From Symbiodinium natans (lineage: Eukaryota > Sar > Dinophyceae > Suessiales > Symbiodiniaceae), in the NCBI GenBank assembly GCA_905221605.1, contig CAJNDS010000096.1, positions 1-64,000 of the forward strand: DNA of 64,000 bases, read 5' to 3'. The first letter of the stretch is position 1, and every line of letters begins with the position of its first letter. Below the pieces are notes generated by a model that did no database searches, was not told where the DNA came from, and saw only the letters and a list, made by a program, of their open reading frames with translations. The translations under genes were made by a program, and so were the position numbers. Shown in pieces: positions 48,301 to 60,300 of this stretch.

Positions 48301-51300
48301 CAAAAAACATATATATATATATACATATAGGTTTTTATTTATTTATATTCGTTTAATTATATTTATATTTATATTTATATTTATATTTATACTGATATTT
48401 ACATTTACATTTTCATTTATATTTATAGTTATATTTATATTTCTATTTCAGCGTACTTATATATATATATATATAAACAAATGCTACCCCCCCCCCCATG
48501 CGCCCACGCTTCAGCATGGTTTCCAGACAAAAACACTACGTTCCGCCACCCGCGGTGGGTTTTAAAGGGGGGAGGAACTCCCATAAAACTCCAGCAGAAG
48601 TGACCTGAACAATTTGCTCGAGATTGTGGATTGCATGCTATGAGTTTAAATAGAAATCCTATGCATGTGAATGGCGTTCCTATCAAATTTAATTGGGTTC
48701 ATAGGATTCATCTTGGTTCAATAGGAATCTTATAAAAATGAAAAGGAAACCCATTAATTGGAATGAGAACCCTTAATTCCATTAAATTCTATGGGAACCC
48801 TATTCAAAGGACAGAATCCCATTTAAAATTGATAGGAACCATATTACATTTGTAGGAGCCGTATTAAAATAATTCGGCAAACTATGGAAATGTATTGGAA
48901 TCTTATACGCAGAAAAACAGGAATCCTCCATTTCAATCCATAGGAACCCTAGAAGGGGTAGAACCCAATTATACTTGATAGCAATCCTAATAAACTGAAG
49001 AGGGCCCCTACTAAAATTAATAGGAACCAATGGGACTCCTATAAAAAACAAGTGTGAACCCCTAAATAGTAGGAGTCCTACTAAAATTAATATGAGCCTA
49101 AACCAATCGGTATCCCTTTCAAACGAATGAGATCCCTATTAAATTTAAATAAATACGAATCCCATTAGCATGAATAAGCATCTGATTAAACTTGATAGGA
49201 ATTTCATTACATTAGTAGGAGCCTTATTAAAAGAAATAGGAACCCTATGAAACTTTATTGGAATCCTATAGAAATAAATAGGAATCCTCTATTGACTTCA
49301 TAGGAATCCTGCTAATATTTTTCGGAACCGATAAAAGTTAATAGGAAGCCTATTAAAATGAATAGGAACCCTTGCCAAATTGAAAAGAACCGGTTATAAT
49401 TCATAGGAATCCTTTTAAAATGAGAAGGAACCTTGCTGAATGAATAGGAACCAATAGGACTCCTGTATAAAATAATATGAATCGGCTTAAAAGATTGGTT
49501 TTTTTTGGGACAGTACAGCGTTTTTGCAGTCCCAGGCCTCGAAAGTGCTGTACTGTCCCAAAAAAACCAATCTTTTTAAGGCAAAAAGTGCAAAAATGCT
49601 GTACTGTCCCAAAAAAAACCAAAGTTTGGAGACCTTGGGCTCCTCCAGGGCCTGGAGGTCTCCAAACTTTGGTTTTTTTGGTTTTTTTGGGACAGTACGG
49701 CATTTTTGCTTGTTTTTGGCTCTAAAAAGATTGGTTTTTTTGGGACAGTACAGCGTTTTTGCAGTCCCAGGCCTCGAAAGTGCTGTACTGTCCCAAAAAA
49801 ACCAATCTTTTTAAGGCAAAAAGTGCAAAAATGCTGTACTGTCCCAAAAAAACCAAAAAAACCAAAGTTTGGAGACCTTGGGCTCCTCCAGGGCCTGGAG
49901 GTCTCCAAACTTTGGTTTTTTTGGTTTTTTTGGGACAGTACGGCATTTTTGCTTGTTTTTGCTTAAAAAGATTGGTTTTTTTGGGACAGTACAGTGTTTT
50001 TGCAGTCCCAGGCCTCGAAAGTGCTGTACTGTCCCAAAAAAAACCAATCTTTTTAAGGCAAAAAGTGCAAAAATGCTGTACTGTCCCAAAAAAACCAAAA
50101 AAAACCAAAGTTTGGAGACCTTGGGCTCCTCCAGGGCCTGGAGGTCTCCAAACTTTGGTTTTTTTGGTTTTTTTGGGACAGTACGGCATTTTTGCTTGTT
50201 TTTGCTTAGAAAAATTGGTTTTTTTGGGACAGTACAGCGTTTCTGCAGTCCGCCTCGAAAGTGCTATACTGTCCCAAAAAAACCAATCTTTTTAAGGCAA
50301 AAAGTGCAAAGATGCCGTTTTTGCAGTCCCAGGCCTCGAAAGTGCTGTACTGTCCCAAAAAAACCAATCTTTTTAAGGCCAAAAGTGCAAAAATGCTGTA
50401 CTGTCCCAAAAAAACCAAAAAAACCAAAGTTTGGAGACCTTGGGCTCCTCCAGGGCCTGGAGGTCTCCAAACTTTGGTTTTTTTTGGTTTTTTTTGGGAC
50501 AGTACGGCATTTTTGCTTGTTTTTGCTTAAAGAGAGTTTGGTTTTTTTGGGACAGTACAGCGTTTTTGCAGTCCCAGGCGTCGAAAGTGCTGTACTGTCC
50601 CAAAAAAACCAATCTTTTCAAGGCAAAAAGTGCAAAAATGCTGTACTGTCCCAAAAAAACCAAAAAAACCAAAGTTTGGAGACCTTGGGCTCCTCCAGGG
50701 CCTGGAGGTCTCCAAACTTTGTTTTTTTGGGTTTTTTTGGGACAGTACGGCATTTTTGCTTGTTTTTGCTTAAAAAGATGGGTTTTTTTGGGACAGTACA
50801 GCGTTTTTGCTCTTCTGGGCCTAAAACATTGGTACAGTAGAGCGCTTTCGTGCTCGCTGCCCTCGGAGGCTTCGAAATCCTAAGCCTCTAAACCCTACCA
50901 TGGCACCTGAGAGGAAAAAGTGTGGGCATATGGGGGGGGGGGTACCAAACAAATAAATACATCAATATGTATATATACATGTTTATATTTTTATTTATTT
51001 TTTTTTCAATACAGTAGGATCCTCAACAAAAAGCAAAGTGTAGAGAATCCAACCATCCTCAGCCCTAAAGCCCTAAACCTGCTGAGTCTTGCTTCGGGCT
51101 TGCCAGGAACCCTAAACCCTAAACCCTAAACCCTAAACCCTAAACCCTAAACCCTAAACCTAAACCCTAAGGGCCTGCCGTGAGCAGGTACAGGACCGGC
51201 TTTCGCGCCATGGACTCCTGGTCGAACGGGCAAGGCAGCCCTATATCTAGGCTGCCCAGTAACCTAGGCTTAAAAAGGGCGCCCTTTTTTGCTAAAAGGG

Positions 51301-54300
51301 GTTTATAAGGGAACCTAAACCCCCCAAAAAGGGAACAAGGGTACTACTGGGCATCCTAGATGTGAACTTCTCTAAGCGCCACTACCGGAGGGTTTAGAGA
51401 GTTTCAGGGTAGGGCTTGAACAAACTGTTCATCCAATATGAGCACGCTACCCAACCTTAAGCCTTAAGCCCGAGACCCCCCCCCCCCCCCCCCCAAAAAA
51501 AAAAAAAAAAAAACAAAAAAAACACCTTAAACCCCAAACCCCAATCCCTAGACTATTTTATAGCCCCAACATGTTCCTCGTAAGACCCCCTAAAAGCCCT
51601 AAACCCTAAACCCGAAACCCTAAACCCTAAACCCCAGAGAGCCCCAACATGTGCCTCGTAGATGTCGGCAATTCCATCTGTGACGGGCGCCGTGAAGCGC
51701 GAGTCCAGCATGGCCTGTCCCAAGAAAGCCCTAAACGCTTAGGGTTTAGGGTTTAGGGTTTAGGGTTTAGGATTTAGGGTTTAGGGTTTAGGGTTTAGGG
51801 TTTAGGGTTTAGTGTTTAGGAGCCTCTGAACCCCATAAGCCCCGAAACAGAAGCAAAAATAAACCTAAGCCCCAAACCCTAAACCCTAAACCCCGAACCT
51901 TAAACCCCAAAGCCTAAACCCTAAATTCTCAACCTTACAGGCCGGATGACCCCTCTTGCCGAAGGCAGGCCATTAGCAGGGTGCATGGCTCGGGATTGCG
52001 TCTAGGGGTTTAGGGTTTATATAGGGTTTCGGGTTTAGAGTTTATATAGGGTTTTGGGAGTTTAGGGAGCTTGGGGAGTTTAGGGAGTTTAGGGGGTTTA
52101 GGGAGCATAGGGAGTTTAGGGAGTTCAGGGGAGTTCGGTTTGGGCTGGATTTGGGGGTTGATTTTGTGCGTACCTAAACCCTAAACCCTAAACCCTAAAC
52201 CCTAAACCCTAAACCCTAAACCCTTTTTGTAGAGAAGTGCAGGAAGCCTCGATGAACTGGTTGCAGGAGATGGTTGTTCGATCCTCTCCTCGACGGTTTA
52301 GGGTTTAGGGTCTAGGGCTTAGGGTTTAGGGTTTAGGGTTTAGGGTGTGTGGTTCAACGCTGGGACTCCCTTGCGGAGCGGAAGAGCAGCATCCCAAATG
52401 GGCCCTGCGTCAAACTCCACGGACATGCAATCATCCTACCGAGACTCTAAGGACTCATATTTTCGGTGTCAAGCCACACGTTACAAGTTTTGGGGTGCAA
52501 TTGTTGAGCCTTTGCCCGAAAGCCTCAACTGTAATAGCCCGAAACCTGAAGCTCTATAAGCACCAAACCCTATACTAGGTTGCCCAGTAATCTAGGATGA
52601 AAAAGGGTGCCCTTTTTTGCTTACAGGGGTTTTATAAGGGAACCTAAACCTACCAAAAAGGGAATAAGGGTACCACTGGGCATCCTAGTATAGGCCTCTT
52701 GCCTACAAGCCAAGAGAGGCAAGGAGCGCATACAGCGCACCACGACCAGCCGCAGGAAAGGTCCCAGGGTCCTGTTTAGGCTCCATTAAGCTTAGAGCCT
52801 TAGGACGCCTAAACCGCAGATTAGGGATTGGATTTTGGGATTTTGGGTGTTGAGGGTTTGGGGGTGTTGGGGGTTGAGGGATAGAGTTTGGAGCTAGGGC
52901 TTTCCCATAACTCTGCCTCGGCCAAACCTGACTGCCTCATCTCCCGCCCAGCGCGAACACCAAGCTCATAAGGCCTCCGCGAACTTATCGAACTCGTCCG
53001 GGGTTTGAACGTATAGCTCATACAAGACCTAAACCACTCCTAAGCCTAAAACCTAAACCTTACACCCTAAATCCTAAACCCTACAGCCCCTAAACCCTAA
53101 ATAAACCCCAACCCAGAGCTTCAAAGATACAGCTTCCAACCCGACACATGGGCACGTTCGCCCGTCACCGGTGTGGGGGGCCTGTCCATGTTGATACGCT
53201 CGTCGTAGTCCGGAATCGGGACGCCTTCCGGCCTCAGCAACCATACGGCTGGGGATTAGCCAGGGTATACGGTGTAGGGCCTAGGGTATTTAGAGATTCG
53301 GTTCGTGTTTAGGGTTTGGGAATGCACCCAGATGGACTAATTCAAACAGTTTGGGGTTGTGTTCTCTGATGCTATGTCGGATTGGCCAAAGGCTGCCACG
53401 AGCATGGCCCATACAGAGACATGTGTTGAAAAAGCGGAATCAAGCTTCTTTACGCTGCCTACACCCTACAGCACTCGTGCCCCACGTGCGAAAAGCCTTA
53501 AAGCTGTAAACCCTTCCTAAACCTCCCCAACCACCGAAAGAGCTCTGAAAATTCACGACACGACACAATAACCTTAAGGGTCTTTCTGGCTCCTGGAACC
53601 TTTAACATCCAGAGCTTACAGGCCTGCAGGGTTTAAGGTCTTCGGGTTTTAGCATTTAAGCGAGCGAGGCTTTAGAGGTACGAAGAGCCTTGCTGAAGTA
53701 TAACGCACCTTCGATCATCCAAGTTGCTCGTTCTCGTCGTACCACTTCCTCCAGGCAGCTTCGTTGCCTGGGGGGGGGGGGGGAGTGGCGTTTATACAGG
53801 GTTTAGGGTTTAGGGTGGAGGGCTCAGGGCTTAGGGTCTAGGGTCTGGGGAAGACCAAGCGGATTGGGTTCATTGAGGCTTTCTGGCTTAGGCTAGGGTG
53901 TAGGAGAGTTGGCTTGGGGGACTGGAGGGGCATGGTATATCGTCAAGTAGAAAGGATTATTTCGGGTCGTGCTCATTACACTTATACTGGGGGTATAAGA
54001 GCATTATTTTGACAACCATTTAGGCTCCCGCGGTGGTCATCTGAAAGCCGCCAAACACGAAACACGGAGCAGAAGACTGCAACTAAACCCAAAGGCCCGG
54101 AAGTCTCGAACCAGGGCTCTCAGGCTTTAGGCTTTAGGGGCTATTTCTGAAGTTTAGGGTTTAGGGTTTAGGGTTTAGGGTGTAGGGTTTAGGGTTTAGG
54201 GTTTCGGGTTTAGGGTTTAGGGTTTAGGGTTTAGGGTTTAGGGTTTAGGGGTAGACCTTATGTAAACCCTAAGAGCCCCAAACCTGGAAACTTGGCTCCG

Positions 54301-57300
54301 AGGGACGCTGCATGAAGTCCTGGATCTCCCGGAAGAAGACAATCCTTGACGGGTTTAGGGTTTAGGGTTTAGGGTTTAGGGGTTTTGGGGGTGCCTATGA
54401 CACGGATTTCTATATTTTGGGGGATAGAGAAGGGTTTAGCTCTAGCTAAACCGTTGAAACTAGGGGTAACGAACCCTTTTTGAGGTTCCGACAATACGGG
54501 CTTCTGTGTTTTGGGGCTATTTATTCGGGTTTAGGGGTTAGGGTTTAGGCTTTAGGGGTACCCCTACTATCGCAAAGACCTTTCTGGTGTTTAGGTGGAA
54601 TCTCACAAAGTTCGCAAGCCTGAAGAAGAAGAGCCTTCTGAAGCAACCCCCAACTCCCCGAAACCCTCAACCCCGAACCCTGAAACATAAAACCTAACTT
54701 GGGGTTTGGGGTTTGATGATCTTGAGGGCTTGTGAACCAAGCCTGACTCCCACAAGGGCCAGGAGTGAAGACAGCCCTACAACGCTAAACCCTAGACCCT
54801 ACCCCCTTAAACCCTACACCTCAACTCTAACCCGAAAACTTGCACACTAAACCCTAAACCCTCAACCCTCAACCCTAAACCCTAAACCCTAAACCCCAAA
54901 CCCCAAACCCTTAGCTGCGCCAAGCGGCTGGTCCATGCCGAACGGCTGGCGCGAGAGCGCGATGACGTTGAGCCACACCTGACGGCGCCAAGAGGAAGGG
55001 GGGGGGAGGGTCAGGGCTCCTGGTTGGGCGGTTAGGGCGTTCAATTAGGAGGTTTAGGGGATTAAGGGTTTTTTTAAGGGCATTTAGGGGTTTTGGGGGT
55101 TTGGGGGGGTAGATTAGGTGCTTTAGGGATTCAGGGCTTTTGAAGGGGTCTAGGGGATTTAGGGGATTTTGGGGGGGTTTAGAGGGTTTGGGGCTTTAGC
55201 ATGAGGCAGCCTTGAAGCCTTCTGGTCGTTGAAGCTCCGTAGCTTGCCATGTTCCATGGGGTTTGGTGGTTCAGGGTGCAGGGTTGAGGCTTGAGGATTT
55301 AGGGTTTAGGGCTTCGGGTTTAGTGTTTAGGGTTTAGGGCAAGACATGATGAGACACCGTCAGAGTAGTCATGATCATCAATGAGATATGATGTATACTC
55401 TCGATCATGGTCCCCCACCCACATCCACCCTAAACCCTCAACCCTCAACCTCTAACTTCTAATATCGCTGAACCCAAAACCCGACACCTTAACCCCCCCC
55501 CCCCCCCCCCGCGCCGGGGGAAAAAAAAAAAAAAGACCCACAAAATGAGGCAAACAACAAGGGAGCCCGCCTTAAACCACAAGCACTGGACCAACGAATC
55601 ATCAGGAAACAAAAAGGAGGCATGATGACCCTAAACTCTAAACCTTAAATCTTAAACTCTAACCCTAAACCCTAAACCCTAAACCCTGCCTTGTCTGGCA
55701 GCCACTTGCCGAAGGGATTCGGGCGCTCGGCCTTGCTGTCCAAGGAAGAGCCGGCCTGGAGTGTGTCTTGTGGCTCCTTCTCTAAAATGTGGTCAAAAGG
55801 GTTGAGGGTTTAGGGCTAGGGTTTAGGGTTTAGGGTTTAGGGTTTAGGGTTTAGGGTTTAGGGTTTAGGGTTTAGGGTCTAGGGTTTAGGGTTTAGGGTT
55901 TCGGGTTTCGGGTTTCGGGTTTAGGGCTTAGGGCTTGGGGCTTAGGGTTTAGGGTTCGGGTATTGATTATGAGGCGGCCCGAATATTTGGGGTAGCCAAG
56001 AAAGGGCCATAACTTTGGGCTTTTGTCTGTTTGCCTGTTTTGGTGGTGGGCGGGGGTGGGGGGGGGGGGAGGTGGTGGGAGGCCGTGGGAGTTTGTGCTT
56101 TAGGCTTTCGTTTTTATGTAATTAGGTCTGGCGGCTAACGTTTCGGAACCGAACAAGGGCCTTCGGGTCGAGGTTTATTAAGAGTAACCCCAAGAGGGGT
56201 GTGAGGCTTTTGGGTGTGCAAGTCTACTGAAAGCCCGGCCTTCAGCAACATGGACACGTCACCAGAGGTGATCCTGGGCGATCAGGGCGCGCGAAGAGAA
56301 CGGAAACCCTAAATTGGTGTTTCCGAAATTCGGGGGTACCTTATTGGGGTCTTTATGATAAGGGAATCTTACTATTTGGTGGTCTATGTTAGGCGTCCTT
56401 ATATTCGGAAACCCTCAAACGAGAGGGCACAGCGCCTTTTCGAAGTGCACCAACGAATCAGTGGCTTGGGAGAGGAACCCATTTTGCCAGGAAGGAGAAG
56501 GTCGCTGGAGGCAGGTAATAAGTGTTCAAGTATGCTCGGAGTTCGCAGGAAATTGGCGGACGGGACTGTCGCTGCCGCTGCCACTTGTGGCTAGTCACGC
56601 AACAAAGCCAGCCCTCAACTCCCAAAGGGTCCATGTACCCATATATAGTATGAATAGTATGTACTTGGGCCTTAAGGGAGTTCCTGCTTTAGGACCCACG
56701 TACATAACAAACGGGTACGTGGACCCTTAGGGACTCTGCACCCAAACCCCAGATGGGCATTTCCTGCAGTAGGGGGTACCCTGTTTAGGCCCCGATTCGT
56801 ATAGAATCCCTCTAGGGGACTCCCCCAAAAGGGTAGCCCTAAATCCTAAACCCGAAACCCTAAACCCTAAACCCTTAACCTCTTTTGCCAAAGCACTGGC
56901 TTGCCACCAGCATGATCTTCAGCGTCACCAGGAGCTTGAAGAGCATCTTGTCGCGCTCATACAGGCCGCGGTTCATGTATCGGTAGACCTGGATTAGGGT
57001 TCAGGGTTTAGGGTTTAGGGTTTAGGATTTAGGATTTAGGGTTTAGGGTTTAGGGTTTAGGGTTTAGGGTTTCGGGTTTAGGGTTCCCGCTGCGAGGAAC
57101 GGTCTAGAGTCTAGGGTCTGTAGAGAACACCCCAATAATCCTAAGTACCTGCATGGTACTAATTTCAGGTTTGGGGTTTAGGGTCATCAATTTGTTTGGG
57201 CCTTCTTTTTAGTTGCGGGTTTAGGTTTCGATGTGCAGGGCTGTTTACAACGTTGGGATTTAAGATTCGGGGGGCTAGGGCCGGCTAAGGGCTCCGATGC

Positions 57301-60300
57301 CCACCCTAACAGATCGACACTCCACCTAAACGCTAAACCCTAAACGCTAAGCCCTAAACCCCAAACCCTAAACCCACCCCCCCCCCCCCCACCTGGTAAG
57401 TGAGGAAGTGGATGATCTTGTCCACTCGCTTGGAGGTCGGCTGGCACTTCTCGCTGTTTCGGACCTCGGCAACCAGGGTCTAGGGCCGAACTATACGGGG
57501 CTTCAGAATTAGACGAGTATTTATCATTTTTTTGGGGGGGAAAGGGGGGGGGGGGGGGGGGGGGGGTATTATAGTATAATTCTAAAGGGCCCTAAGGGAA
57601 TGCTTGCCGTAATTCTTACGACCCCTCTATTATAAGGCCCATAAGTTCTAAGTAGGCTTAGTAAGGACCTAGAGTGGGTTATGAGTCTTACTTTTTTGGC
57701 TATAACTGCCTTAACTAAAGAAAGTAGAGTATAGGACTTGTAGTAAGCCTTTAAAGCCTGAATCTTAAGCAAGCTCGTTGTCCAGATCACAAAGCTCGCA
57801 CGAAAATGAATCACTGAACCCTTGGGTCCAAAACCTTGCCTAAACCCTGTGCCCTAACTCATGGTCCATTAGTACGGAATGAGGGAAGTATACACCCCCC
57901 TATATATGCCCCTTGAGGGACTATCTAGAGGACTGCACCTCATTCCCTCATTCCCTGCTAAGAACCAGTGAGTTTAATCTTAAAGAGCTCAACCTTTCGG
58001 CCTTTGACCCAACGTGTTGCCAAGCGGCCACCCTTCTCTTCTTCACACACCCCCCTAAGTAGAACCTAAACCCTCCACGCCTAAATCCTAAACCCAGATG
58101 TCCTTAAATCCTAAGCCCGTATACCCTAAAACCCCTCAGCCCCTGAACCCGAAGCCCTGAACCCCTAAGACCCGTAAACCCCTAGACCCTGACTCCTGGA
58201 CTCCTGAACCCCTAAGCCCCTCAACCCATCTCCTGGGCCAGCGGCCGAAATCTCGAACTGTTCCAGAAACTGCCTTGCAGCACAGGAGCTTGAGCTTAGA
58301 GCTTAAACCCTATAAGCCCTAAAACCCGATAAACCCTAAACCGAAGCCCTGCAAAACCTGCAAACCATAAACCCTACAAACCCGATAAACCCTACACCCT
58401 GCAGGCTTTAGGTGTGCAAAGCAGTTTGAGGGCTGCTAGCCTCCTTTGGTAGCCTTACCCTAATCCCCAAAGCGCAAGCATGACGCCCCAAAGTTGGCAG
58501 CAGAAGATCAAGGACACGATGCTCGACACTTGATGATATCATCACGAGATTGCGCAGGTGACAACATCTCTGGTTCACATTCTTGTGGGCAAAGGCCCGT
58601 TCTACGAGAACAGACGCAAGTCCGACTGAACCCCAAACCCTAAACCCTAAACCCTGAGCCCTAAACCCAACCCTGAACCCTAAACCCTAAACTGTCCCAG
58701 GTGCAGCAGCGAGCAGTTGTACATCCATCCGGAGCATTGGTTCGTGATGGGGTTCACCACGTTGGTCATGTCCTCAGTGCGTTTTAGAAGTGGGTGCAGG
58801 GTTTAGGGTTGAGGGTTCTGAGGGTTGAGGATTTAGGGTTTAGGGTTTAGGCTGTGGGTTTAGGGTGTGGGTTTAGGGTGTGGGTTTAGGGTTTAGGGTG
58901 TGGGTTTAGCAGCTTCAGATTGTTGGAAGCGTTGTGGATTCTGCTTCCTGAGCTAAAGCTAGTACTGTAAGGGCGTCGCTGCTTGCACAACCCAAACCCC
59001 CAGAAGCCTGTCGACCCTAACTCCTAAACCAACCTACCCTACGGGTTTTCAGTAGGGAATGGGGGATTTAGGTACCCTATATACTCCCTCAAGGGGATAT
59101 ATATATATATATACCATATATATATATATATATTATAGGGCCTCATGGCGGCCGCATTCCCTACTGAGAACCAGTGGCTACTCAGCAGGGAGGGCGGTGG
59201 GAAAGCTCAGGTCCCAGTACCTGAGTGCAGGACGGTCATGTTGAAGTACATGATACTGCCTGCGCTGCGGGGACCCGAACCCGCAAGCCCTAAACCCTCA
59301 ACCCACCAAAGAGCGAAGAACAGATTTCCGAGAACAAACTCACTTGGGTTTAGGGTTTAGTGTTTGAATTTAGGTTTAAGGTTTAAGGTTTAGGGTTTAG
59401 GGTTTAGGGTTTAGGGTTTAGGGTTTAGGGTTTAGGGTTTAGGGTTTGGGGTTTGGGGTTTGGGGTTTGGGGTTTGGGGTTTAGGGTTTAGGGTTTAGGG
59501 TTTAGGGTTTAGATAGGGTTTAGGGTTTAGGCTTTAGGCTTTAGGTTTAGGGTAAGAGAACCGAAGCATCCACATGGGTTGCTCTCTCAAGTAGGGTCCA
59601 TGTGTAGTACGAAGCCCCTCACGGAGGTACCCCCCAAAAAGGGACCCGAGTTTTACAGACCCCAAACCCTAAACCCTAAACCCTAAACCCTAAACCCTAA
59701 ACCCTAAACCCTAAACCCACAGAATCACATGGCCCCAATTGCTCGGGCTCGGAGTGTTCTGCCAGGGCAGGGCTCCAGCGGCTCCCAGCCTCTGGCTTCC
59801 TCGATCCTAACCCTCCGTTTAGGGTTTAGGGTTTAGGGGTTTAGGGTTTAGGGTTTAGGGTCAAGGGTTTAGGGTTTAGACCCCTTAAACCCCTAACAAA
59901 AACCTCAAACCGTAAGACCTGCAACCTGAATCTATACTATAAACCTTCAACCCACAGTCCCTTAACCCTAAACCCCTAAACCCTAAACCCCTAAGCCCCA
60001 AGCCCCTAAACCCCTAAACCCCTCAACCCTACACCCTCAACCCCCAAACCCCTGAACCCTGAAATCCTCAACCCTGGCGGTGGTACAGAAGCGGCCCGCG
60101 CCTCGCGTAGCGACGGGTCGGAACTGCTCGCGCTTCTCGTTGATTTCGATCTTCCTGGAGAAGCGAAGGGTCCGAGAGCGGTCCAAGAGCTGCGGAAAGG
60201 GTTTTGGGGTTTAGGGTTTTAGGATTTGGGGTTTAGGGTTTAGGGCTTAGGGTTTTGGATTTAGGGTTTTGGGTTTAGGGTTTTGGGTTTAGGGTTTTGG

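Noticed and set aside
49401-50883. Several overlapping open frames up to 323 codons on both strands
   Set aside because: Translation of the palindromic tandem array; the same peptide appears on both strands because the unit is self-complementary.
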